This document shows, piece after piece, positions 37,926 to 49,529 of a DNA stretch of 64,000 bases. The notes under the pieces were generated by a model. The model was not told the DNA's origin. It saw nothing but the letters and a program-made list of their open reading frames with translations, and did no database searches. The stretch covers positions 98,605,324 to 98,669,323 of the forward strand of contig NC_000073.6 in the NCBI RefSeq assembly GCF_000001635.26, given 5' to 3'. Positions within the stretch are counted from its first letter, which is position 1. Each line of letters opens with the position of its first letter. The stretch comes from Mus musculus (Eukaryota > Chordata > Mammalia > Rodentia > Muridae). Position numbers and translations under genes: made by a program.

Positions 37926-40900
37926 ACTGAAACAAAACATTGTCTCAAAAAAGAAAGATATGAAAGAAAAAGGATTCAAGTTCAAGAATCCAGTTGTGTT
38001 ACCATAAAAATATACACAAACTCTTTCGTAACTTAAAGCAAATCCTACGGAAGAGAAGGAAAGGTGGACATCCTGAGGCATCAGGAGCCTCACGGATATG
38101 TCACATAAGCTCCATCTTAATACTAGTGCAGAAACAAAGAATAGTACAGACAAGATAAAGACAGAAAAGCATCATTACTAACTGCTAAATGAAAACTTTC
38201 CAAAAGCTAGCATTTCTTGTTACACTCCTATTCTGATACCATTTTATTAGACTATCACTGATAAACCTGTTTGGTATGAGTTTACCACACAAATAAAGTG
38301 ACTTCTACACTTACCTGGTGTACTATTTAAATGGTGGCAGTTATTATAAATTTAAAAATATGAAGCACATGGACATGTGCTACGGAAAAGATGAAGCTTG
38401 CAGTGCAAAAAGACACAACTGCAACTTTTAGGAAGAATTATGTCTTCCAAATGTCCACTCATGCAAGCATGCTCAAATATTAAGTGAATGAGAAATGAAG
38501 TATCATGTTAGAATTAGGTCAAAAGTTCCTATTTGCTTTAGTAATAAAACTGTAAATATCTGTTAGCTGAACAAGTCATCTAAGTAAATTTAGAAATTAA
38601 GTATTGCACCTGAGGGTTTCACAGGTCCCCTCAGTATGCACACTTGCCTAACTCTCTAATCATCCAAAGAACACAAGGAAGGTGCAGACCCTGCTCTGCT
38701 CCCTGCTCTGAGAAAGCCACATACTAATAAGCTACAATGGGGAGCAGTTAAGAAAATCTGTATCCTCACACAGCAGCACAGCATTCTGGGAATATCTGAC
38801 AGTAGGCAGAAGTGCCAAGATCTGATATTCCAGACTATCATTTTAGTCTAATTGTAGAGACACTGAGGACTGGGCTAAGCAAAACATTTGAAGCATTAAT
38901 ATTGTCATAACTAAGAACTCAAGATACAGTAACCAAGGACAAGCACTTCCCAGCCAGGCCTTGGAGTAGGGCCTTCAGCATGGTTCTCTTGGGGCCAGGT
39001 CCCTTACTCCTTTTGTTCCCCTTCTTTCCTGCTCAATCCTCTCAGCTTTCCCACCACCTTTCAAGTACATTCTTTCCGAGTCACACAGCAATTTCAAGGG
39101 AGGGAGGGAGGAAGGGAGGGAGGGAGGGGGAGGGGATGCAGTCAGCTCAGATGCATTCCTCTAGCTGTTTTTACTGACTAAAACCCTCATAGGCCATCTT
39201 CAGGTCTAGGCCCCACTGCTATATCTGAGGACAAGGAAGTGTCACCAAGCCTCATTCCCTAACTCTTAGCTCAACAAATAAATACAACAGCCAGCTAAAC
39301 TAAAACCACAGTAAGAAATAAATATTAAAATCGGAGTAGAAAAAGACCTAAGCTTTTTTTAAAAATTATATACTGAAGTAAATTCTTTTCAAAAAAGGCA
39401 ATTCATATATTAAAGAAATCAGAAAGAAAGGGAAGGGCAGAGAAAACAGGTGAATAGAAGCCAACTCTCAATTATCCATGCTAATGGAGAGAGGAAGGAA
39501 AGGGAGAGGTCACATAGATTAAAGAAATCCACATATTATCCAAAAATTATTTTAGCAAATACTAGTAAATTCTTGAACCCATTTTTTTTTCAGGCCAACT
39601 AACAAGTAGTGAAATGAGTTATAAAACTTTCACCTCCTCTCCCTTCCCACCCTCTGACTAGAGATATTCCCAAGCAGCGAAATGGCTAAAGGTCGGGCAG
39701 TATTAGGAAGGTGAGAGGGGAAGAGAAGAAGCAAGGGGCATGGTTAATTCATAAATGGAGTATGTGCCCCTGAATAATTGAGAGCGTCAATTTGGAAATA
39801 AATACAAGAAAAAGCCTGAAATAATAATAACCTATTTGCATACCTGTAACTTGGTCTTTCACCCAAATATAAGGATAAATTCATTCTTAAAAGGGGAAAA
39901 AAGGAAAAGGAGACTAAATAAATGTTATCCTTTTAGAATGACACTGACGCATCAACTTACAACTCATTGCCCCATAATACCACTTGAATGCATCTAAGGT
40001 ATTCATTGTCTATTATCTAGCGCACAGTTTCCTATGACCAGTCCCCAAGTTAGAATCCAGACCCAGTTTAAAGTATTCCGATTCAAAAGTCTGAAGCAAA
40101 TTCAAAAAGGGACACATTAAATTTGAATGTTTCAACTATGTTAGCCTGACAGTGAAATACTTGCCGTCTCTACAGAGAACTTCTAAGTTTCTACCATACA
40201 AGTCTATAAAGAATCTGAAACTTACAGAACAAAGAGCAAAACATTCAAACTACACTGTTAAAGAGGTGAGTACCCCATTCTATGTGTTAAGCAAAATGAG
40301 GGACAGTGAAGTACAAGAAGCCAACAGACCGTGTAATCAATTCAAATTCTGCCAAATGCCTTATGTCATCACATTATGGTAATGCGCTGAGTTCTCTTTC
40401 CTTTAGTTTTATGTCAATTAAAACATAAAAGTTAAAACAAATGGAGGATACTTTAACGTTTTATGAAATATTTCTATTATCACTGAAAGTACTCCTTCCC
40501 GGTCTTCTCTGTTCTTCAGGAGGCACTACCTCTCTATAACTAATGCCTGATTCTGCTCTCAGTCCTCTACCACCCTGGACCCAATCTCTCAGCTATGATG
40601 ATCTGAAAACAATCTCTAAGAAGTCTTTATCATTTTACTGTGTTTGCTTTTTAAAGTACATTAAGTTATATTTATATTTCTTAAAAAGAACATACATTTT
40701 ATAATTTTTTCTAAGACTTGAAATATCTATCTGAAATAATTAGAGCCATATGAAAATTATAATGCCTATTTATAAAGCAATACCTATATCAAATACCATT
40801 ACAAGAAACCTGTAAGCACCTTTCAATTTTAGGAAGTACACTTCTTTGTTACTGAGCTGTGCTCCCTGTGCTCTTGGATCATACAGAGATTACCTTCTAA

Positions 40901-41125
40901 TAGGATCTGACCTAAGTTCTTTAAGCTTCCCTAACAAAATGCAAAACAAAAACAAAAAGTAATCAATGGAATAAACAGTAATTGCTATGGATGGGCAGGC
41001 CTCTGAGTAAAGAGTTATTATTAAGATAAAAGGCTCAGGGACCTGCCACACAAAAGGAAGACTGTCTCAAAACTACTTTATACTACATCATTTAAAAAAT
41101 CAGGGGTGGTAGACTAATGGCTTAC

Positions 41126-41200
41126 TTATGTGCAATTGTTGTTAACCGTTCATCGTTTACTGCTCTCCGAACTTCAGCACGGTGGCGCTCTGTTGAGATG
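41126..41200 (-). CDS. Emsy: Emsy coding exon 3 (ENT domain, residues 57-82)
   Basis: This 75-base exon is bordered by acceptor ttttcatag and donor gtaagc. It enters and leaves in phase 2, so skipping it would remove 25 residues without a frameshift. It encodes ISTERHRAEVRRAVNDERLT followed by TIAH, the conserved last helices of the ENT domain. The Arg-rich helix with the RRAVND motif is highly characteristic of EMSY. Confidence 0.95.
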
Positions 41201-42481
41201 CTATGAAAAAAAATAGCCATTATAGAACTCTGCCAAGCAGGCAGCTCTTCTCTACACTTTTATTAATGTTTAAGTCAACATCTTTTGGGGGCTGAGGATT
41301 ACTTTGCCTAATGTGTATCTTCAAATGTTTCAAAGTCATAGGAAAGATTTCATATTGGTTCTGTGTAACTGAGGATTATGTATCTGTAAATCCCAGAAAG
41401 ACAAACTCAACCCGATATGCAGATTTTCCCATCTGTGAAAGAGCAGGCAAGACTTCCCGTTAGCGAGCATAGAAACAGGTGCAAGGTCCTCCTTATCTCA
41501 GGACTGCTGGCAGGAGGACTGAGCACTTAGAAGAAAGTCTTCTAAGGTCTTTTCCAAGGCTGAAGAATCTAATAATTCTATGTTCAATGACTACAATAAA
41601 AGCAGTAAGAGTGGCCAGATACTGTTTCTTGTGAGTACATGCAATGAAACGTGTCTCAACTTTAGCTACGTGCTTTCTACACTATGTTACCAATGGTAAA
41701 ATGTACATATATTAAACACTGATAAATGAAACAATTTTTAAAGACATCCATTATATTCATAAATACCCAATAAAGTAAATACCACTCTTCTTATATTCTT
41801 TAGTATTTAACACTAAATTTATACCATGGATCACAACACTTAAGAACTAAAAGCAGAATTTACGAGGAACATAAATAACAAAAAAATAAGACTGAGAATC
41901 TTAATTACACTCCTATATTAATGTTAAGTAATAAGAGCCTCTCGCATCTCTTAACTTCTAAAAATAAAACAAAATTACTTTAAATGTAGAAAGCAAAAGA
42001 GTTAAGCAGAACATTTTCTGAGAAATCACAAGATATAAAAATGGATGGAGACGAAGCACCAAGGAAACCCTTTCACTAAAGTTGTCAGGTGACGTCAAGC
42101 TCCACCCAAGCTGAGATAAAGGAGTCAGCAGGGTTAAGGTGGCGGCTATATCTATCACTACTCCCCACTTACACGTTGAGGTATCTTGCTCATATCTCCT
42201 TCTTCCGATGATGCCACTTTACATCCTGATACTCAGCTGCACCAGCTCTTCTTTCTTTCGCCTATGTCAAAGGACCTCCCACCTGGTAACTCTCTGCCTG
42301 AAACCCTTTGATTGGCTTATACCACAGACTAAGTTTTCCCATTTTCTATAGCAGCAATCACACAACTAGAATAGGGCCTCTAAGTACCCAACAAACTGTT
42401 CTTCAATTTGAGAGTGAAAAGATGTAAACCCTACAAATTGAGATTTCAAGTCACATCACCAAAACTTTCATGACAAATTAC
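41201..42481 (-). other. Emsy: Emsy intron between coding exons 2 and 3
   Basis: About 1.3 kb of mostly unique sequence; I recognise no repeat or gene in it. Confidence 0.7.
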
Positions 42482-42581
42482 CTAAGGACTTTTGAGAGCT
42501 CTCCAAGAAGATCTTTCTTTTCCTTGGTGAGGTCCCCTTGTGCCCGAAGTGCACTGATAACTCCAGCATATGCCTCCAGTT
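42482..42581 (-). CDS. Emsy: Emsy coding exon 2 (ENT domain, residues 24-57)
   Basis: This 100-base exon enters in phase 1 after acceptor tttttctag and leaves in phase 2 before donor gtaatt. It encodes LEAYAGVISALRAQGDLTKE and then KKDLLGELSKVLS, the central helices of the EMSY N-terminal (ENT) domain. ENT domains are all-helical dimerisation modules of about 85 residues, found in EMSY and in plant EMSY-like/Agenet proteins. The donor is weaker than its neighbours (AG followed by gtaatt), but it is the only one that keeps the frame. Confidence 0.95.
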
Positions 42582-43092
42582 CTAGAAAAAGAAAATTATT
42601 TTATCAAGATAGGCCTTTAATTTTGAATAATGTGGCTATGCACTATTAAGATTTAGAGCAAGAAATCCCAAATCAACCAAATGCAAAATTTAGAATTCCT
42701 TTAAAAAATGTTATCAACTAAAAAGACTTAAATGTTAAGTTCATCATTTATATTGCTCTGTTATAAAATGTTATAAAATGTCTCATGGAGGCCGAGGGTA
42801 TAAAATGCTTAGGAAAGAAAACATATTACTGAAGAATATTTAATCTAGCCAGACATGTTAGATCTTTACAGCTACAAAAACTACCATCCAAGCAAATAAA
42901 ACACAAAAACTGCCATCCAAATAACTAATTAGTCCAGTGGTGTGTGCCAGCACTCACAAGGCTGAGGCAGAAAGATGGAGAGTTCGAAGACAGCCTGAGA
43001 TATATAGTAAGAAACTGACTCAAAGAAATACAGGTAGGAGAGGTGATAGCACCTTAGTTTGATCCCTAAAATCTACTTAATAAACTCAAAGA

Positions 43093-43283
43093 GAAAGCTG
43101 GGAGGAGGTGGCAGATTCATTAATCCCAGCACTCAGGAGGCAGAAGTAGTCTCAGATCTCTTGAGTTCAAGGTGAGCCTGGTCTACAGAGTGAGTTCTGG
43201 GACAGCCAGGGCTATACAGTGAAACCGTGTCTTGAAAAACCAAAAGAGAAAAAGGAAAAAGAAAAGGAAAAAAAAAAAAAAAG
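43093..43283 (+). repeat. B1 SINE with A-rich tail
   Basis: ttaatcccagcactcaggag, gttcaaggtgagcctggtc, gacagccagggctatacag, then an A-rich tail. Confidence 0.9.
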
Positions 43284-43694
43284 CAGATATGGTAGTATAT
43301 AGTTATATACAGTTATCACCCCGGTGTTAAAGGAAGCAGCGACAGGAGGACCCCTTAGGCTTGCCAGCCACTAAGCCAGCCCAGTCTACTAAAGTGAACA
43401 AGCTCCAGATGACAGACCTTACCCAAATAAAGACTAATCTAAAACACATAATTTTTTTTTTAGGTAGGTGATGCCTGAGGAACATTATTTGAGGTTGTTC
43501 TGTTTTATGCATGCATGTGAAGGAATATACAAATACACACACATGCACACGCATGCATAAAGATATAAACAGAAACTAGTAAATGTGGGCTAACTAATGA
43601 GACAATACATCTGCAGACTTCAAACTATACAATATGTAAACAGTAATCTCACTTGATTCATAGCGTCCACAATTCTGTCAAAAGGAGGCATAAA

Positions 43695-43890
43695 GGGATA
43701 AAGAGATGGCTCAACAGTTAAGAGTACTTGCTGCTCTTTCAAAGGACCTAGGTTCAAATACCAATACATACATAGTGGTTCCCTGAAAACCAACACTCTC
43801 TTCTGGCTTCCCTGATCTCCATGCACACGCGGTGCACAAACACACACGCGGGCAAAGCATCCATACATATAAAATAAAAATAAGGAAATC
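43695..43890 (+). repeat. B3-family SINE
   Basis: aaagagatggctcaacagtt head, gacctaggttcaaatacc box, CA-rich end and AAATAA tail. Confidence 0.8.
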
Positions 43891-45094
43891 TTGTTTTTTT
43901 TTTTTAAGGAAGCCTTATATAGAAGAAATGGCTGAGTAAATGAAGCAGAAATGTCTAATTCCACTGAAATAGCCTGAGTGTGAACATCCTGTGTGTCGAG
44001 TGTGTTCTGAACAATATGCAGACACCACATGGAGTGTCAAAAGACAATGCTCCGATTCTCCAAAGGCAAAAACTCAGTTCCAAGAAAAACATTTCAGCTA
44101 TGATCAGAGCCAGCCAAGATTACAAAAATGGTACTAGGAATAACCATCTTAGAATTCACTATATTAAATGTCTATGCCCCTATAAAATATTCTATTCAAC
44201 AAATCAGTGTTGAGTCCTAATACACATATACTGAAAAGTGATAAGTTCTGCCCTCAAGTATTTAATTGCAAATGTCTTCAGGCAATTATGACGGTTTACA
44301 TATAGTGATAGAGCAACAGGAAAAAACACATCATCTGGTTTAGAAAAACGAGCTTTAATCAGGAAAAGAAGTGTCTCTGTAAGACAGTGGAGGGATGAAC
44401 TCCTGCAAAAGGAAGAGAGAGCAAAAGAACTGAAAAGATTTCTCATTACTTCAGGAACTTCCAGTAACAATAACTACTCTTAAGAGTTTTTACATTAAAG
44501 GCAGTAAAATTATCTGTAGTTGAATAGTCAGTAATTCAAACCAAACTACTAGCAGAATATAAGACAGAGTACCAGGGAAACTATTTAAATATTTGTAGAT
44601 ATAAAGCAAAGTCCCTATCCTCAAAATGATTAAAATCAAAGTCTAAAAAGGATATGTGTATGTTAGATAGATGACTGATAAGTAGGCATATATTAAGAAG
44701 GTTTTACTTCACACATGTAAGAGAACACAGTAAAAGGGAAACAGAAGTAATCTGTGGTCAGACTAAGAAAACCCTTTAATCCTAACCTAAAGAGTTATTT
44801 GCTAAAACCCAGTAACTGACTGTAGAGAGAGTCTGCAGAATGCTTGAGAATGGCAATGCCATAACAACAAACAAAAGATCAGAAGGAAAAGGTGGCTTGA
44901 GAAAAAGACAAACGATTTGCATTTCAGGTTTTACTGTATGTTTCTGAGACATGAAGCTAGTTTTGAGACTAACTTTAAATCCTGACCCTTTTGCCTCCAC
45001 CTCCTTAGTGCTAAGATATGTGTGTCCATGCCTGACTTAAAAACACACCATTACAAAGAAAGCATCCTAATTGAGGAAATATGACAAGCAGAGC

Positions 45095-45265
45095 TGGACA
45101 AGATGTCACAGCAGGTAAAGGAACTCACTACCAAGCACTGTAGTCTAAGTTCAATCCCTAGGATCCACATCGAAGGAAGAGACCTTGAATCCTGCACACT
45201 GTGGCCTGACTTCCACACATGCCCCATAACATGTGTGCAAGATCTTGTGTGCATAGGCACACACA
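45095..45265 (+). repeat. B3-family SINE
   Basis: gttcaatccctaggatccac and ggcctgacttccacacatg mark a diverged B3 body. Confidence 0.7.
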
Positions 45266-45304
45266 CAAATTAAATAAATACAAATTTATTTAAAATGTAG
45301 CATC

Positions 45305-45455
45305 TTTTTTTTTTTTTCGTTTTAGACAGGGTCTTACCATGTAGCCCTGGCTGACCTGGAACTTTCTATGTAGAGTAGGCTGGCCTTGAACTCAGAACCA
45401 CCTGCCTCTGCCTCTTGAGTGCTGGGATTAAAGGCAGGTGTCACCACACCTGGTT
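45305..45455 (-). repeat. B1 SINE
   Basis: Reversed B1 with a T-run, tagacagggtcttaccatgt, and tgctgggattaaaggcaggt. Confidence 0.9.
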
Positions 45456-45787
45456 AAAATGCAGTAAAAAATTTTAATGTAACAAATATTTCTGACATTT
45501 CAAGTTTTATTTGAAGCCGAACTAAAAAGCCATGCACAAATGTCGGAGGTGGCAACACCTAACACACAAGCCTGCGGCTCTGAAAGCTCCCTCAGCCACA
45601 CAGCATCCCCGCAAGCAGGTCAGTCACCCACCGTTAGAACCTTTACTTCCTTCCAAGCTTCCTTTCAGACTTGTTGGCAAATATGTTTATGAGTATCCTG
45701 AGATAGCTTAAACTCAATCTAGTTTCTGGTGCTATTTTTTGGCGATATTTTATTGTAGGGTTAATTCCAGTGACAGAATGTATAATG

Positions 45788-45880
45788 AAGCTGGGCAGTG
45801 GTGGCACTAGCCTGGTCTACAGAGCAAGTTCCAGGACAACCAAGGCTACATAGAGAAACTATGTCTCAAAAACAAAAAAG
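45788..45880 (+). repeat. Internally deleted B1 SINE
   Basis: The head gctgggcagtggtggcac joins directly to tagcctggtctacagagc, so the consensus middle is missing. Confidence 0.8.
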
Positions 45881-46388
45881 AAAAAGAGTATAATAAAATG
45901 AAAACAAACATGAAAGCCACAGAAAACAATGTATGTATGTATCACACTACTTTTATAAAACTCTAAAATAGGTGCTTTTAAACAAATTAGCTACTCAGTT
46001 ATACTTTAGTCATAAAGCCCACACAAGTCAGTTAAGTTACAGCTCAAGAGGAAAGGGAGGGGCAGCTAAAAAGTAGCAAGCATTTGCCTGCTACTGGTAC
46101 CTTAAGTATATCATAAGTGGTCTAGCCCAATTTCCTTTTTTAAATGTATATAATATTTTGCTTGAATGTTTGCCTATACACAACGTGTGTGCCTGTTGCC
46201 AGGAGAGCACAGATCCCCAGAGCTGCCATGTGGGTGCTGGAAACTGAACCTGGGTCCTCTAAAAGAGCAGCCATCTCTCTAGTTCTCTAATTTCCTGATA
46301 ATTTAAACATCTGACATCTCAGATTGAAACAATTTATAGTTGTTTCTAAAGAGACAAAGTTTTAAGCTAATGACACTTTTTAAAAATT

Positions 46389-46412
46389 GTGTGTGTGTGT
46401 GTGTGTGTGATG

Positions 46413-46460
<48 letters not shown>
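46389..46460. repeat. (GT)n(GA)n microsatellite
   Basis: About 10 GT units (46389-46409), then about 22 GA units (46416-46460). Confidence 0.95.
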
Positions 46461-46465
<5 letters not shown>

Positions 46466-46594
46466 CATGAGGTGCCAATGCCGTGAATACAGCTGCCCAA
46501 AGAGGCCAGAAGAGGGCATGAGGTACTTGGCACTGGAGTTACAAGTAGTTGTGACCCACTGACTGCCAGAATTCTGAGAGCCCTTAAGCTAGTG

Positions 46595-46950
46595 GGTCAA
46601 GACCCCTGTGGAGTAGGATATCAGATATCCTACATATCAATTTTACATTATGATTTGTAACAGTAGCAAACTTTTGGCTATAAAGTAGCAATGATCATCT
46701 CCCCCCCACCCCCCCACCCCTGAGACAGGGTTTCTCTGTGTAGCCCTGGCTGTCCTGGAACTCACTCTGTAGACCAGGCTGGCCTAGAACTCAGAAATTC
46801 ACCTGCCTCTGCCTCCCAAGTGCTGGGATTAAAGGCGTACGCCACCATGCCCGGCTGCAATGATTCTTTTATGGTTCCAGGGATCACCACAACATGAGGG
46901 ACTCTATTAAAGGGTGAGAGCATTAGGAAGGTTGAGAGCCACTGCTCTAA
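46595..46950. mobile_element. RChARR1-type hAT element split by a B1
   Basis: The halves gggtcaagacccctgtgg ... cagtagcaaacttttggc and atggttccagggatcaccac ... aggttgagagccactgctct match the rodent hAT-Charlie element RChARR1. A reversed B1 lies between them. Confidence 0.85.
46700..46856 (-). repeat. Young B1 SINE with C-rich tail, inside RChARR1
   Basis: Near-consensus reversed B1 from gagacagggtttctctgtg to gccaccatgcccggc. The flanks share gcaatgat (46688-46695 and 46857-46864). The tail position holds ccccccacccccccacccc instead of the usual T-run. Confidence 0.93.
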
Positions 46951-47199
46951 GCTAACAATTCTTATGGACGGTATCTTCTCTAGACTTTGAACCTCAAAGA
47001 CATGATAGTAACCCAATGGGTGAAAGAAGTCTTTTGTCAAATTGTTGTCAAAGTCCACCTTCATAAGTGTCACCAGAGATGGCAGTGCACAGGCAGTGGC
47101 TATTTTCTTTAGTATAGAAGCAGCACCTAGCATCTCCCACACAGTCTACCTAAAACTACACACATATTTATTACTAGTTATTTATTACTTTAAAATGTT

Positions 47200-47760
47200 T
47201 TATGCTCACTTTTTCCTGAACCCTAAGTCTTTATTTCTTCAGTTTCTTCTACGGTATCTTTTTTCTGTGCAACCTCCTCTTCTAAGCTAGGAACAATTTG
47301 ATTCTCTCCAGTGATGGTCAATCAGATGTTTGGGGCAAGGGAAACCCCAATATAGAATTCAATCTGACCCTGAGTTCTATAAGTCCACTGGCACATCTTG
47401 GGTAGTTCACCTGTTTATCTGAATACAGTTAGTAACTGAGAATCTACATGTAAATCCAAGGGTTAAGAATTACTCTCTATATTTTAAGTGATGTACAGAA
47501 AACAAAAGAAAGCTAGCACTCTCTTTGAGCTATTGAAGCTGCAACTGGACCCACTGCTTGGCCTGGGCATACATATTAGCCCCATCGTGGTAACAACACA
47601 ATGGCACACATTGCTTTTATAAAGTGGCATCTTGTGGGTGGTAGCTTTTCAGATATAACCTTGATAGCCTGAGCAGTTTCACGGGCGTTCATTCTTGATC
47701 ACCAAAACTTTAACCTCTTGATGTGGGTGATTTTATAGGGTCTTGTGGTCAAGCCATTTT
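47200..47760 (-). pseudogene. Rpl17-ps: Rpl17 processed pseudogene
   Basis: Reading the minus strand from an ATG at 47757, intronless sequence follows the ribosomal protein L17 mRNA in order: CTTGACC near the start, the catcaagaggtt segment, cgtgaaactgctcaggc (RETAQAI), gcccaggccaagcagtggg (AQAKQW), aaagagagtgct, the tgtagattctca segment, and finally gaagaggaggttgcacag and gaagaaactgaagaaa near the C-terminus. Frameshifts, stops and substitutions rule out a product. The functional protein is a large-subunit ribosomal component; this copy is a decayed retrocopy in an Emsy intron, in the same orientation as Emsy. Confidence 0.85.
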
Positions 47761-48768
47761 TATACATTACTCAAATCACTTCTGGGAAAAGCTAGAGATA
47801 AAATTAGACTTAAAGGTTACTAATTTTATATTTAAACATAAACCCTTGATTTAAGGCTCCCAAAACCCAGAAACTTCAGTCCAATCTACTGTCTTTGGGA
47901 TCTATTTATCTAGTATTCTTAACTCTGAGAGAAATGGAGTTCAACTTTATAACCAACAGCAGGTTACATTAGTGCATGTGTATAGCCAAACACCTTCAAA
48001 GTAGTGATAAAAGTTTACATGCAAGCTTAAAAGACTGTCTCCCTGAAAGTGCACTCTTCAGATAGCTAAAACAAGGTTACGTAGTTGGAAATCCTGAATG
48101 GGATATTCGCAGCCGATACACAAAAGCTACAATTTTATCTGATCTACATAAAAGAATTTTGCAAAGATTTCCTCTGAAGGAAAGCATTAGTGGCCTACAA
48201 ATACGCCTGAAAGTAACTGCTTTAAACACTGTATTATCAGATGTAGACCACAATGAGAGGCTTTTTATTTAATTAATATTCATTACCAAGACACTGATGA
48301 TCCCTTCCAAATTATCTGTCACTTCTTTCATTTAGTACAGTGCCTCAGGCCACAGTAATAAATAAACCAGGGCCCTTATAATCTAAAACAGCATATTCAT
48401 GAATATTCATTTGAAACCAAAGATTCAAATGATGAGAGTAAATCTTTTTCCCAATATACCCAAGAATGGCATGTGGCTAACGCCACTCTACACACATGGG
48501 GATGACATTAGTTCCTTGCACAAACATATGCTTTAGCATTAGGGCTTGCTTTTCTCCCTAAATACTTGTTGAAAAGAGCTGCTATAGGGGGGTAAAAAAG
48601 AAGCATTAGTCAAATTTAAATATAATGGGTATCTTATCAATTACAGTAAGAAATAACTGGGAAACTAGGCAGCTTGACTTAACTTAAAATCCAGAAAAGG
48701 CATGTTTCTCACATACTCAGTTAGTAGTATCCCAATATAAGCAAAACACAAAAAAAAATTACGTAGAG

Positions 48769-48996
48769 CAGCAGCTTTCAACCTGTGACCACTCAACCTG
48801 TGAGCACAACTCCTTTAGAGGTCAAATGACCTTTTACAGCGGCTACCTAAGACACAGATATTTACATTAAAATTCATAACAGTAGCAAAACTACAGTTAT
48901 GAAGTAGCAACAAAAGAATTTTATGGTTGGGGGTGACCACAATGTCAGGAACTGTATTAAAGGGTCACAGCATTAGGAAGGTTGAGAAGCACAATG
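48769..48996. mobile_element. RChARR1-type hAT element, intact ends
   Basis: Ends cagcagctttcaacctgtg and aaggttgagaagcacaatg are imperfect terminal inverted repeats. The interior (cataacagtagcaaaactac, gttatgaagtagcaac, ttttatggttgggggtgacc) matches the rodent RChARR1 consensus as I know it. It is nonautonomous, with no transposase. Confidence 0.88.
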
Positions 48997-49420
48997 CTAG
49001 AAGTCAAATACTGACTGTATGACTTAATGGGAGTACTGCCTCATGTCTAAACTTCCTATGTAAAAAGGGGACCAAAACCAAACCAAACCAAAGCAATCCA
49101 CCTTTGGGGCTTGAGTGTTATGTGAGATGTATAAGGAGAAGGCTTCCCATTTGTCATGGCTCCTTGTGTCATAACTCCTCCATCTCGTGTACAAATCATT
49201 CTAGGTCCTGAGGACTATGCCACCAACAGCCATGACCAAGCAGAAAAAGAAAAGGTCACAGAGAAATATAAAATATCAAAAATAAAACGGGCAGGCACGG
49301 CCAAGCACACCTGTGGTCCCATCACACGGGAAGCTGAGGAAGGAGACCGACATGATTCTGAAGACAGCCTGGGCTATGGAGTGAGAACCCGGCTTAGAAC
49401 AAAAACAACAAAAAGCATAC

Positions 49421-49529
49421 CCAATTTTCGAAGAATCCGTTTGCATTCATCCCTGCTGAGATCCAAAAGGGTTGGCCACACAACAGGCATTGCTGCTTCT
49501 GTCTGGTAGCCCCAAAGAGCTTGTCCTCC
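49421..49529 (-). CDS. Emsy: Emsy coding exon 1 (start codon, residues 1-24)
   Basis: The start codon is at 49490-49488, and the exon encodes MPVVWPTLLDLSRDEC followed by KRILRKL, the canonical EMSY N-terminus that leads into the ENT domain. The exon ends in phase 1 (TTG G) before donor gtatgc. The acceptor is ctctgatag with the exon beginning at 49529, leaving 39 untranslated bases in this exon. G at -3 and C at +4 give a reasonable initiation context. The 39 bases are themselves open in frame, so only homology decides the start. Residues from about 16 onward begin the ENT fold. Confidence 0.95.

Larger units (their letters stand above)
36346..41125 (-). other. Emsy: Emsy intron between coding exons 3 and 4
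   Basis: Contains a GTT repeat (about 36930-36963), a MIR on the plus strand (about 37420-37600), a B1 (about 37768-37925) and a GGGA run (about 39098-39135). Sequence from 38000 to 41100 is otherwise unique with no visible exon. Confidence 0.75.
42582..49420 (-). other. Emsy: Emsy intron between coding exons 1 and 2
   Basis: Contains B1 copies (about 42932-43027, 43093-43245, 45305-45455 minus, 45788-45870 deleted), B3 copies (about 43695-43890, 45095-45265, 46150-46295 minus, 46465-46580 minus), a GT/GA microsatellite, two RChARR1 elements and an Rpl17 processed pseudogene. Unique sequence fills about 43900-45090 and 47790-48760. Confidence 0.8.
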
